Source: Syngnathus acus (taxonomy: Eukaryota > Chordata > Actinopteri > Syngnathiformes > Syngnathidae). Taken from it: a stretch of DNA of 64,000 nt. The translations under genes were made by a program, and so were the position numbers. The stretch is taken from assembly GCF_901709675.1 (NCBI RefSeq), contig NC_051104.1:7880501-7944500 (forward strand), read 5' to 3'. Under the pieces are notes generated by a model that made no database searches, was not told the origin of the DNA, and saw only the letters and a list, made by a program, of their open reading frames with translations. Below, in pieces: positions 52,443 through 62,231 of the stretch (the stretch's first letter is position 1; each line of letters opens with the position of its first letter).

Positions 52443-54762
52443 TTAGTCCCTGGACTGGTAGAAGAGGATGTAGCCTGACTCGGAGTTCTTGGATATTTCC
52501 GAAGTGAGGCCGTAGAACTCCTCGATGGCCTGCGCGTCGATTTTCTGCATGCGCATAAATAAAGCGATTAAAAAAAAGAAATAAAATGTGTGTAAAGCAG
52601 GAAATGGAATTTTCACCTCCACGATGTCATCATCAAACAGCAACCAGAAGTCGTGACTTTTGACGATGGCGATGTAGTGACCTCTGTTCGGACCGCTGGG
52701 AAGGAGAGCCAACAAAAAAACTCAAACTTTGCTGAATTGATCTTCAATATTCTTTTCTCCAGGTTGCTCCCGTACCTCCCACAATGCACCACCACGGCGA
52801 CCAGGTCGTAGAGCCTCTCGGGATTGGTGGCGTCTCCGGACGTGTTGAAGAGGCGCAGCTCCAGCGGGAAGACGACGCGGTACGACAGCTTGGTGTAGCG
52901 CTGAAGCTGCTCCATGTACTTGAAGCGCTTCAGGTGCAGGGCCAGGATCATCGGCAGCTTCTTCACGCGCATCCTGCAGCACCCACCGGAGAAATTGGTC
53001 AAGACCCGAGCGAGCGAGCGAGCTAAAGAGGTTCAAACGTACCTCTTGTGCGCTTCCTGCTTGCTTCTACATTCTTCACAGTAGTATTTGTACTCGCTGC
53101 ACAGTGTCTCCGTGTTGCTAAAGCCTCTGAGGGGTGGAAGGCGGCTCTTGAGTTGAAGTTCGGCCAATCAATGGACGAAAGCGGGCCATATGAAACGGGC
53201 GTTACCTGAGGCAGTGTGTGATGGAGGTATTTTGTTCTACATCCACAGAAAGGTCCAGAAAATCCTCATCTTTGCTGCTTATCTACGAGGAGAAGATGGG
53301 ACAAATATGATGCAGTGCCACTCCAGTCCTATGGGTGGCGCTATTATAAAGTCAACTGAAAATGTTCGGTACGATTTGAATTGAATTGATATTTTAAACG
53401 GTGTTAAATAGTTGGCGCCAAAAGATGGTTACCGTCTCGCAGGTGAGGCAGCGGGTCTCGTTGGTGAGGGTGCCCTGGAAGATCTCGTGCACCCAGGTGG
53501 GCGCGGGTGCGGCGTTGCTGTTGTTGTTCTGCGAGTCCAGGGTGCCGTTAGCCAGGCGGCCGTTGGTCTTCTCCTGCTTGCGCTCCTCCTGGAGCAGGTC
53601 GGCGATGGTGTTGAGCAGGTAGTTCAGGAACTCGTGGGCGTCCTGCTGCATGTAGTTGTCAAACAGCTCTGCGGCAAAAATGAGGAGATGGGGTTAGGAT
53701 ATCAAATCGGTGCAACGTCTGAGCATTGTTCTTCTTACCATTCTCTTTACGCAGGCGCGTGATGAACTTCTTTGGCGGTATGACGCCGACTTTCCTCTTC
53801 TGGTTGGCAATGCTATGGAAGAGGTCGGCCAGGCAGGTGAGCAGGTTCTCCTTGCGCCGAGGCTGCCCGCGATACGCCAGGATCTTCTCCCGGAACGGCC
53901 GGCAGAAGTAGAGCGCCTGCAACACCGAGTTGCAGTAGCAGGTGTTCCCAAACTGGAAAAGAAAGGAGCTTCGGCTTTACATGCTTGGATCCACCCAGAA
54001 AAGGCAGCGAGCGAGCGACCGGTGAAGGTGACGTAACGTACGTTGACCAGGCCGAAGTAGTGCTCATTGACCGGAAACTGCTCAGATCCAATCTCTTTCT
54101 CCAGAGCAGAGGCATTGGCGCCCTGTGAAGGCCAAACGAGACGGATTGGTGATATTCATGGCATGGCCTGCAGGTCACGCAAATATTTCCCGTCACTACG
54201 ACTTTACTACTCCGTTAGCGTAGGTGGAGAGAGAATCGGGCGCGATCCTACGTGCGTACAAGAACGGAACTCCGTCGTAAAGGGAGGACTCCGGTTTGGT
54301 ATGTCTATGCGCTTGGAGTGGCCAAGGAGCTGGGAGGGAGCGCTCCACAACTGCGCAGCTGATGTTCAACAATGTCGTCATTGCCTTGCGTTGCGTTGCG
54401 TTCGGAATACCAAGTAGCTTGCTTGCTTGCTTGGGCCAAGCATCTCAACTTGGCTCTTGCGTGCAGTTAGTTCCCTAGCCCAACATCATTCAATCAACGC
54501 GGGCGGGCGGGCGGGCGTGCGGCGTTTGCTGCAGATGTGCGCTCCAGTTGTTTGCGCGCTGTCACTTGTAGGCTGCTTGTTAGCCTGTCGTTAGCTAGGT
54601 GGCTAACTAGCGCCCTTCGCTGCTACAAACAGGGCTTCGCTGTGCACACTCATGGACACAATCGACGGTACGGAATGCAAGCAAAGAAGTGGCCGAAGAT
54701 CGCACTACTCTCACCATGGTACAAAAAGAGGCAAATTTGGAGACTGTCATTAGGATTTCCAT
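52443..54762 (-). CDS. usp12: Ubiquitin-specific protease USP12 (9 exons)
   Basis: Exons from the 5' end are 54715-54762, 54042-54122, 53739-53952, 53433-53668, 53206-53282, 53043-53126, 52776-52973, 52617-52695 and 52443-52544, giving 372 residues (human 370) with all phases consistent. USP12 is a deubiquitinase activated by WDR48/UAF1 and WDR20, acting on histone H2A/H2B, Notch and androgen-receptor pathways. The N-terminus is [16 protein letters not shown]. The Cys box [12 protein letters not shown] places the nucleophile at Cys48, the same number as in mammals. The QQD box is [13 protein letters not shown]. Zinc-binding Cys pairs are in CLTCET and CEECRSKQ. The His box is [12 protein letters not shown], followed by the Asp-rich LLFDDDIVE. 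The C-terminus is [11 protein letters not shown]. The close paralogue usp46 is the alternative; the gpr12/rpl21 neighbourhood favours usp12. Confidence 0.96.
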
Positions 54763-55472
54763 TCAGCCAGCGCCATCTTCCGTGCACAGCGCCTCGCTCA
54801 AGCAGATAAGCTCTCGATGACTGCTTTGCTAGGGCAGGAGCAGCAACCAGGCAGGCAGCGGAGGCGTCCAGAGGATAATACCGAAAAGCGAGAGGGTTCA
54901 CTGCAGGTTACTTCCGCATTGGGCGGTACCTCCCACCGATCGTTGTTTTGGTTTGTTTTGGCAACAAGTATCTATCATTTTAGTTCGTACAAGCCACACG
55001 TGAAAACGAATGAAAGTCGTATGCTAAACACGTTCGACAAGCGTGATCATGTCAACAAAAACGACACAGTAACTCCAACTAGTACACTGATGTAGTGTAT
55101 TTCTTGCGCATGCGTGTTAGTGATGTATGAAGCATCTTTTCCGCCTGTATAAAAAATACGACTGGAAACGGAACAATTCACATTAATATCATGTACAAGA
55201 CACAACGAAAGATCACTTTACATTGTTCTGGTTTACATGCCAATAAATGCCCCCTTTGTGTAGGGAGACAAGCAAAGTAAGAATTTTATTGCCCACTCTT
55301 ACCGTTTGCACGTAACAAATAAACAGTTTGAATCTTGAAATGATCATTTCATAATGAAGTAATGGCATCTACTTACTTTTTGTACATTGGCTTTTCTGTT
55401 CAGGCAATTACACAGGGTAGCCCCGTTACTCCGAGTATCAGCCAGCAAGGCGGAGTTTGAGGTCCTCAAAGT
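54763..55472. promoter_or_regulatory. Divergent usp12/rpl21 promoter region
   Basis: About 0.7 kb separates the usp12 start (minus) from the inferred rpl21 first exon (plus). It has GC-rich pieces and no TATA near the rpl21 start. No coding sequence is supported. The open frames here are short and lack homology. Confidence 0.4.
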
Positions 55473-55511
55473 TCTCTTTCCGCCGTACCCGCCATCTTGT
55501 CGAGACCGGGG
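55473..55511 (+). other. rpl21: Inferred noncoding first exon of rpl21 with 5'TOP start
   Basis: A pyrimidine run CTCTTTCC at about 55474 is followed by CGCC..GCCATCTTG and a consensus donor (GTAAGA at 55512). This is the usual form of a ribosomal protein gene first exon, whose mRNA starts with a terminal oligopyrimidine tract controlled by mTOR/LARP1. The next exon starts after a long T-run and AG just before the ATG at 55982. The exact start is inferred. Confidence 0.55.
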
Positions 55512-55981
55512 GTAAGATGTTCTCCGGTTAAAATCACCAATTTCACCCACAAACATTCCCGTTTCGTCGACATTTGCACTCACGTATCTCGCGCAAGACC
55601 CCCGTCGTACGATTGTTGTGAAAATATCTTATCTACTCACCGGGAAAAAATAGTAATGTCCGCTTAAATGTGAGTCGGAGCTGCGGCGTGGTTATCCATG
55701 TGCGGGCCTCGAATGCGGCAACATTATCTATCACATTGGACACATTCGACATTTGTAACCTGTGTTTGATTGCGATAGTTGTCAGTGTTACACAGTCTTC
55801 TCAAACATTTTCGGATTGTCCCAAGTAGCTGCATGTGACGCAGAGCTGTTGCCACATGTACAGCAATAGAGTCAATCGACGAGTAAATGGGTCAAATCCT
55901 TGTCAGTCCCTTCTGGGTAGAAGGCACATTTCATCGATTTTTTTTTTTTTTTTTAATTCTGTTTCTCAGTAATCAGGCATC

Positions 55982-57024
55982 ATGACGAACACCAGAGGCA
56001 AGAGGAGGGGGACCAGGTACATGTTCAGCAGGCCATTCCGCAAGCATGGTGAGTAGTTTCCCGCAGTCAGTCGCTGGACGCCGTGCACGTTTACACGGAG
56101 TTTCTTTCCAATTTTACAGGCCCGATTCCCCTGTCTACTTACATGCGCATCTACAAGAAGGGTGACATTGTTGACATCAAGGTAAGCTGTAGATTTGAAA
56201 TAACACCTTTGTTTTCGGTGCACGAAGAAAATATGATTTTGTATACATTGAAAACGATGCATGTCATTGGTGATTAACATTGTGACCGCTTGTGCACATG
56301 TTCTCCCCAGGGCACTGGTACCATTCAGAAGGGGATGCCACACAAATGCTACCACGGCAAGACCGGGCGCGTCTACAACGTCACCCAACATGCTGTCGGA
56401 GTCATTGTCAACAAGCAGGTCAAGTAAGTACACATCAACACACAAGTCGAGAGTGGTTCTGCAACCCCATGTTCACTTTCCACTTGGACTTTTCGTGTCC
56501 ATTGTCGTCATTCACGTGGGGGAAAGCACTCGGACCCTCAGCCTCATCGGCTTTGACCATCTTGTTGAAGCTGAGGTGCTAGCGGGGGTTACAGTTAACA
56601 TAGGCGGATTATTATTATTTTTTAATCAGTGCTGTGGCGCAAGTAAGCTCAAAAGAGCAAATTCCCCCGTCTTTTAATGTTTGGGTGCTTTGTGCCTGCA
56701 GGGGCAAGATCCTGGCCAAGAGGATCAATGTGCGCATTGAGCATGTAAAACACTCAATGAGCCGCGCCAGCTTCCTGAAGCGTGTCAAAGACAATGACAG
56801 CAAGAAACTGGAGGCCAAGCAGAAGGGCAGCTGGGTCGAGGTCAAGCGCCAGGTAGGAAGGAGGAGGAGCTGCCATTTGTGGTGTTCTTGGCAATCTGCG
56901 TTTTGAGATAACTCTCAATGTATTTTGTCTGCAGCCTGCTCCTCCCCGCGAGGCTCATTTTGTCAGCACCAAGAAGAACCAGCCTCAGCTGCTCGAGCCC
57001 ATCCCCTATGAGTTCATGGCATAA
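55982..57024 (+). CDS. rpl21: 60S ribosomal protein L21 (eL21)
   Basis: Exons 55982-56048, 56120-56181, 56311-56423, 56702-56852 and 56935-57024 give exactly 160 residues, the length of mammalian RPL21, with consistent phases. eL21 is a basic structural protein of the large cytosolic subunit. Visible are the N-terminus [20 protein letters not shown], the KOW-like core [40 protein letters not shown], and the C-terminal block [10 protein letters not shown]...[11 protein letters not shown]. All introns are present and the reading frame is intact, so this is the functional gene rather than one of the many processed copies. A strong polyadenylation signal lies at 57037. One intron holds a candidate H/ACA snoRNA. 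Confidence 0.97.
56462..56596 (+). ncRNA. Candidate intronic H/ACA snoRNA (SNORA27-like position)
   Basis: Within rpl21 intron 56424-56701 the plus strand shows the two-hairpin H/ACA plan. The 5' hairpin has a lower stem CCCCATG (56465-56471) with CGTGGGG (56515-56521) and an upper stem TGGAC (56485-56489) with GTCCA (56497-56501). A hinge AAAGCA (56523-56528) fits box H (ANANNA). The 3' hairpin has stem CCTCAGC (56536-56542) with GCTGAGG (56570-56576). ACA follows at 56591-56593, exactly 14 bases after the upper stem, the spacing known for H/ACA guides. Mammalian RPL21 introns host SNORA27 and SNORD102. Identity with SNORA27 and the rRNA target are not established here. Confidence 0.6.
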
Positions 57025-57036
57025 AGTGGCTGTTAA

Positions 57037-57042
57037 AATAAA
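57037..57042 (+). terminator. rpl21 polyadenylation signal
   Basis: AATAAA 12 bases after the rpl21 stop; a short 3' UTR is normal for ribosomal protein genes. Confidence 0.75.
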
Positions 57043-57605
57043 AATGTTTGTACACAACTGTCACTGGCCAGGCTTCTCTTTTGAGTCTGCAATGACAAAT
57101 CTATTTTAAAAGCACAAAGGGATGCTTTGTTTGTTTTCACTTCATCTAGTGATGAATGTGACTAGATTTGAGTAAGATGGAAGCAACCAAAATGATTTGA
57201 GATGCACATATCTTTTCTGATCAAATTGTATCATTTTGGGATGAGTTAGACTGCCAAAATTGAAGTCATTTTTGTAAATGGTTAGAGGTTATGGGAATTA
57301 AATTATATACTTAGGAGATCAAAGTATGTTTTGCATTTTCGAGATGCGTGTCAAAAATGTTTAACATCTATTTTTACAAAACTTCTTGGTTTTCAGATCA
57401 AGTCCAGGCCGTTTCAGCCTGTAGTCTATATGTAGACGCTCCAATGAGAATGAAATCATACATCATCTCAACCTTGTTTAGAGAGTGCGCACTTTAAAAT
57501 ACCACCTGTAGCTAACAGCAAACCAAAAAAGTATTTTAAAAAAATGAAGAAACGCTGCGTCATTTAGTCAAGAACGTTCGATCTACCTGTAATCCCAGAC
57601 AAAGT

Positions 57606-57619
57606 CCACTAGAGGGCAG
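57606..57619 (+). promoter_or_regulatory. Candidate CTCF core motif
   Basis: CCACTAGAGGGCAG matches CCASYAGRKGGCRS at every position on the plus strand, 0.6 kb after rpl21. Inferred from the motif only. Confidence 0.4.
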
Positions 57620-59154
57620 TGTGCACCAAGCTAAATGTTTTTGGGCTGGCGGAGGGAGTCATTTGTTTTCTTGAGTTGTTTTCATTGCACACTGCAGTTT
57701 ATTTGTAGTACTACAGTAAATGATAACAATTCACTTTTTAGTTGATTACTTTTTGTGTAGTTAACTCATCTGATTCATTTGGTAGCCAAGGCGTCCACGA
57801 TCCTCGGAACAAGTAGTAAAGTCATAATTGCAAATTCATTTACAATACATTACAAAACAATGTCTGCATGTGTGCGGGGACCATTTGTTTAATCAGTGCA
57901 TGCCCAAGAAACTTGACTGCTGAAGTGACAAATGGCTTATCTGTTCCAACCTTGGTACTTTATCCAATATTGACACAAATTAGCACCAAACTAGAGCATG
58001 TGATAAAGAGCCCTTTTTTGACTCTTGAAGGAGATGGAGTCTCCAAAATGGAAATGTTACCTGCACAAAATGGTCCCCTTGTCTGTTTTCAGAATTGCGT
58101 CAAATACTCTCATGGGCCCCAAAACCTGTTTCAAAGTTTTCCTCCTGGGAACCCTTGAAGGTCTCCCGAGGTCAGGGAATTCAGTCTTATCGTCACAGAT
58201 TAGTATGAGGGATAAGATAAAAAGAAGGGAAAACAAAATGCAATTAATCAACTAGCAAGTTGGCAGTCAAAGCCCCTTCATATTGATCCAGGGTGTCTGC
58301 ATTTTTGCTTTTTGTGTTGGAGACAGGAAGGGACTGATACGTGTAGGACCATCTTGTCTTCTCATGAAGCCAAAACCTGACCAGGAATCCATGTGGTTCA
58401 CATTTACGCAAAGACTTTCCCTAAATTCATTTATTTAAAAATAATTAAGAACAAAAAAAAACAGCACCCATGTTACAATAGAATGAGCCAGTCTAAAAAA
58501 TGATCATATTTTTGTCAATGACACTTCACAACAGCTCACAGGTCCACCTTTGCCTGATGACTCACGGGGGGTTACTTATTCAATGAACAAGAAGTAAACA
58601 CACAAGAGAAGAGGGTGAGGACACACAAGTGTGTGTGTGTGTGGGGGGGGGGGGGGGATATTTGGATAAAAGCCGTGTGGAGTATGAACTTAATCACACG
58701 TTTGACACGCGCACACACAAACAGATTGAGCTTGTGCGCTCAGCCAGCAGCTTCAAGCAGCTGCATCGACCAGCCATGTTACATATTAACCCCTCTGCCA
58801 CAATATTCTTTCTCTAATCTTGAATATATATATATATATATGTATATTTTTGCAGATTTTTAAAGCACTAATATCAGCCAATCAGTCTCCATATCAATTT
58901 GTTTGCAAATCTATACATGTGCTTAAGTAGAAGTAAACGTAAGGGTGTGTGTTTGAGAGAGGTGTGTATCTAGAGTAGCAACAAAGACGGAAGGAAATCC
59001 CACTACGGGCCAAACACAGTGCACACTGTGTCTGTGTGTGTTAGGTGTGGTGTCAACCCAGCTGGCTTTATCACACATTGGGGCTCATATACGTGTATGT
59101 ATGTGTGCAGACTGAGCCGCCGCGTGTATCGATTGTCAGCCTGACAGCGGAGGG

Positions 59155-59184
59155 GCTGGGCCGGGCTGGGCCGGGCCGGGCTGG
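59155..59184. repeat. (GGGCT/GGGCC)n pentanucleotide repeat
   Basis: About six five-base units of GGGCT and GGGCC in a local GC-rich island between rpl21 and gtf3a. Confidence 0.8.
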
Positions 59185-60144
59185 GGGATGGGGACCGGAT
59201 GATGCTGATAAGCGCGTCGCCTGCCTGACCCCCCCGGTGCTGCGCGGCGCGGCGCTCACCTGGAGCGTGGGAGGGCACTGAGGTAACCTCCAACAGGCTC
59301 TCAATAGGCCTCATTCACAGCGGCCAGTCAAAAGGTTTCACATGGGAGCAGAGGGTGATGTTTAGACAGCAAGATAGCACTGCGGAATTCCTCACCGCTG
59401 TTTGTTTTCTTGTAATTGTTTAATTCGCTCACCTTCTTATTCTTTCATAGCTCGTACCGTGCTCTACTGATTCAAATGGAACCCAGCAGAAGCAAATAGA
59501 GTGAAAACAGTAAGGGCCCCCAAATTGAACCCTGTGGAACTCCATACGACTGTGGGGCAGAGCCGGGCCACAAAAAGTTCTGGATCTTATTCATATGCAG
59601 TCCTTGGTATGCATTGATTTTATGTTTGAATGTATGCTATTTGGGTCAGTTCAAGTTCAATGTTTACCTTGGAACGCTCCATTCACTCCCAGTTTTGTTT
59701 GGTGCGTACGTGTGTGTGAGAGACGACTCTTCCAGGATCTCGAAAAAACTATATTGGACTGCCGATAAGATTAAGTCGAGAGAGAGAGAGAGAGAGAGAA
59801 ACGCAGACGGCCGTCTCCCTGGAGTCGCGGCTGACATTTTTAAAGCCGAAATCAATCAATCAAAGCGGATGAAAGAGTGGAAGACTTTTACAATGCTTGA
59901 GCAACAATGAAACTATGGCACCCACGCCAACCTTCTTCTTGTTTCGGTTGCTCTACTATAAGCCAATGTCAGCATCTTTTATACTGTTAAAAAAAGATTT
60001 AGACTCCCCTTTTGGTCATCCAGAGTGGTTCGATCCAATCATTTAAATCAAGCACAGGTGGAGGTCAGTAATTGCCCTGCCCCTTAGGACACAGTTTGTT
60101 GGCGGCATCCGCAACCACAATCTGATGTTTGCTACTTCTAAAAG

Positions 60145-61704
60145 ATGGGAGAGCGGTTGCAATGTCCAAAAAGTTACATCTGCTTGTTTTTGGAGTGCAA
60201 GGCCGAGTTCTCAAAGTCGTGGAAACTCGAGGCCCACCTGTGCAAGCACACGGGATTGGTAAGTGACCTGAAAGATTCATCCAGTGTTTCCATAGAAGAT
60301 TTATTTTGTTTGTCCCCCCCCCACCTAGAAACCATTCTCCTGCGAGAGCTGCGACAAAAGTTTCTGCTCCCGCTATGCGCTCACCAGGCATGAGCTCAAC
60401 CATAGTGGCGAGAAGCGACACAAGTGAGACCCTTGGCATCTCCTCTTTTATGCAAAATGGAAGCTCTGAGATGTTTGCCGCTTTTGTCTTTAAGGTGCCC
60501 GACAGATGGATGCTCGGAGGCGTTTTTGCGACACGCCGGCTTAAAGAATCACATTGCTCGAGTGCACCAGCACGAGGAGACACGATACAAAGTAAAATGT
60601 TCCTATTTTTTTTTTTTTTTGGACAATGTTGACACACCCACAGCAGCAGATAATTCCTCAATTAGGCCCTGTCCACCTTTTTGGCTACTACGTAATGTTG
60701 TTTTTTTTTTTTCCTTTTCAGTGTACACAAGACGGCTGCCAAAGTAGCTTCAAAAAGAAATACCAGCTGAAGGCCCACGTGGGGAACCATCAAGCCCGTT
60801 TGCCATTTCAGTAAGAGTGCCCACTCGGATGCGTGAATGACTACTGTTACAATTGTTTTCCGTTTTTAGTTGTCGTTTGGACGACTGTGTGCGGGAGTTC
60901 CCCTCGCTTAGCAAGCTGAAGCACCACCAGAAAATACATAAAGGTCCGTTTGGAAGCGCATCATCTTTTCTTTCTAGATGTTTGACAAACTTGACCTGAC
61001 TTGAAGGTTACCCCTGTGAAACCGAGCTGTGCCCTTTTGTGGCAAAAACGTGGTCCGAGTATCAGAAGCACCGGAAGGAGCACAAAGGTATTATTGACAG
61101 TTGCGTTTTCTCGCAACAGTTTGGGTTTTTTTCTTTTCTTTTTTCTTTTTCCTGCAGTTAAGCTGCCATGCCCGACGTGCGAGAAGCACTTCAACAACAG
61201 CTGGTTCCTGCGCCAGCACGAGTTCCACCGCCACACCCTGGAAAAGGCCAGCTTCCCGTGTCCGAAAGAAGGCTGCGCCAAGACCTTTACCCGCCGCTTC
61301 AACCTGGACATCCACATCCAGGGGGACCACGAGGGGAAGAAGCCCTTCAGTTGCGCGTACCCCGGCTGCAGCAAGGACTTCACCATGAAGGTAAACTGGA
61401 CCTTGTGGACGGTATGCTGGAGTCCTCACGATGAATCCTCTTTATTAGGAAAGTCTGTGGCGGCATGGAGTGGTGCACGATCCTCTCAAGAAAAAGCTGA
61501 AGGCAAGACCGCCTTTCCATACATGGTTGAGGCTTCCAGGAGACTTATTTTTTTCTTTCTATCTTGTAGAAGTTGTATCCCAGGAAGAAGAAGAAGAAGA
61601 AGCAGCAGTCGTGGAGTGGCGCACAGGCCAAGCTGCAAGGTGCTGAGACCAACAAGCTTGCTGCCAAGTTGCAAAAGATTCATTTAGAAGACTTTAAATC
61701 TTGA
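60145..61704 (+). CDS. gtf3a: Transcription factor IIIA, nine C2H2 zinc fingers
   Basis: Exons 60145-60258, 60329-60423, 60495-60591, 60722-60810, 60870-60943, 61007-61087, 61158-61390, 61449-61502 and 61570-61704 give 323 residues (human about 365). TFIIIA binds the internal control region of 5S rRNA genes and 5S RNA itself. Nine fingers are visible in order, beginning [56 protein letters not shown] and CAYPGC. Finger 6 keeps the unusual FVAKTW segment typical of TFIIIA. After [11 protein letters not shown] the tail is basic, with a run of six Lys, a likely nuclear signal. The last intron appears to use a GC donor (61503); without splicing there the frame shifts to a Glu-rich tail that stops at about 61634. 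The start is the first ATG before finger 1 and may miss a short upstream segment. Confidence 0.92.
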
Positions 61705-61766
61705 AGCTAAGTTGGCCAGAGAATTTCAGTTTGGGCATTTTTCTTTTTTTTTTTTTTCGGTTTAAA

Positions 61767-61772
61767 AATAAA
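61767..61772 (+). terminator. gtf3a polyadenylation signal
   Basis: AATAAA 63 bases after the gtf3a stop, directly after a T-run. It lies within 70 bases of the opposite-strand signal for lnx2. Confidence 0.65.
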
Positions 61773-61835
61773 ACATCAAGAGTACTGCAAAGGCTTCAGT
61801 GACGCTCGTCTTTTTTTTTTTTTTTTCAGGAAATA

Positions 61836-61841
61836 TTTATT
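61836..61841 (-). terminator. lnx2 polyadenylation signal
   Basis: TTTATT here reads AATAAA on the minus strand, about 390 bases past the lnx2 stop; it converges with the gtf3a signal. Confidence 0.55.
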
Positions 61842-62231
61842 ATAACAAAATGGACACATTCACATGTATAAAATTACAGCTGATGGGGCAGCTGGTTGCC
61901 ATGGTGATGGAGCCTGAGTGCATGATGAGCCCCAGGTCGTGGCAGCTTTCTAAAACGAGGCCTCATTTTAGTCGGCTGGATCCATCGCTGGTGTTGAATG
62001 TGATGATTTTTTTGTAATGGAGCCCTGGAATCTACAACGCTTTGTGAATATGGCTGGAAGGAGATGAATACAGGATACTGAACCCTCACCCGGGAAGCGC
62101 TAGAGCCAAGATGACATGAGCACAGCAGTGTGTTGTCGAGCGGCACGGCCCAATCAATCTCCTGGCTTTTTGGTCTTGGATGAAATCCCCGGCGGCGCAA
62201 CGTTCAGTAGGCCCGCACGCCTGACTTTGTT

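Larger units (their letters stand above)
57043..60144. other. Intergenic DNA between rpl21 and gtf3a
   Basis: Three kilobases with no coding region I can support. A small GTPase gene (rasl11a) is expected here from the human order, but no P-loop or other GTPase motif is seen in any frame. The stretch holds a CTCF-like site (57606), G-runs (58641-58656), a TA repeat (58825-58842), a GGGCT/GGGCC array (59155-59184) and a GA repeat (59779-59798). Confidence 0.5.

Noticed and set aside
56182-56310. C/D-box snoRNA (SNORD102-like) in rpl21 introns
   Set aside because: No paired C (RTGATGA) and D (CTGA) boxes with terminal stem were found in any rpl21 intron.
59505-59560. Phrase near AACCCTGTGGAACTCC that resembles a sequence recurring in fish repeats
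   Set aside because: Too short and recalled only vaguely; no flanking element structure could be defined.
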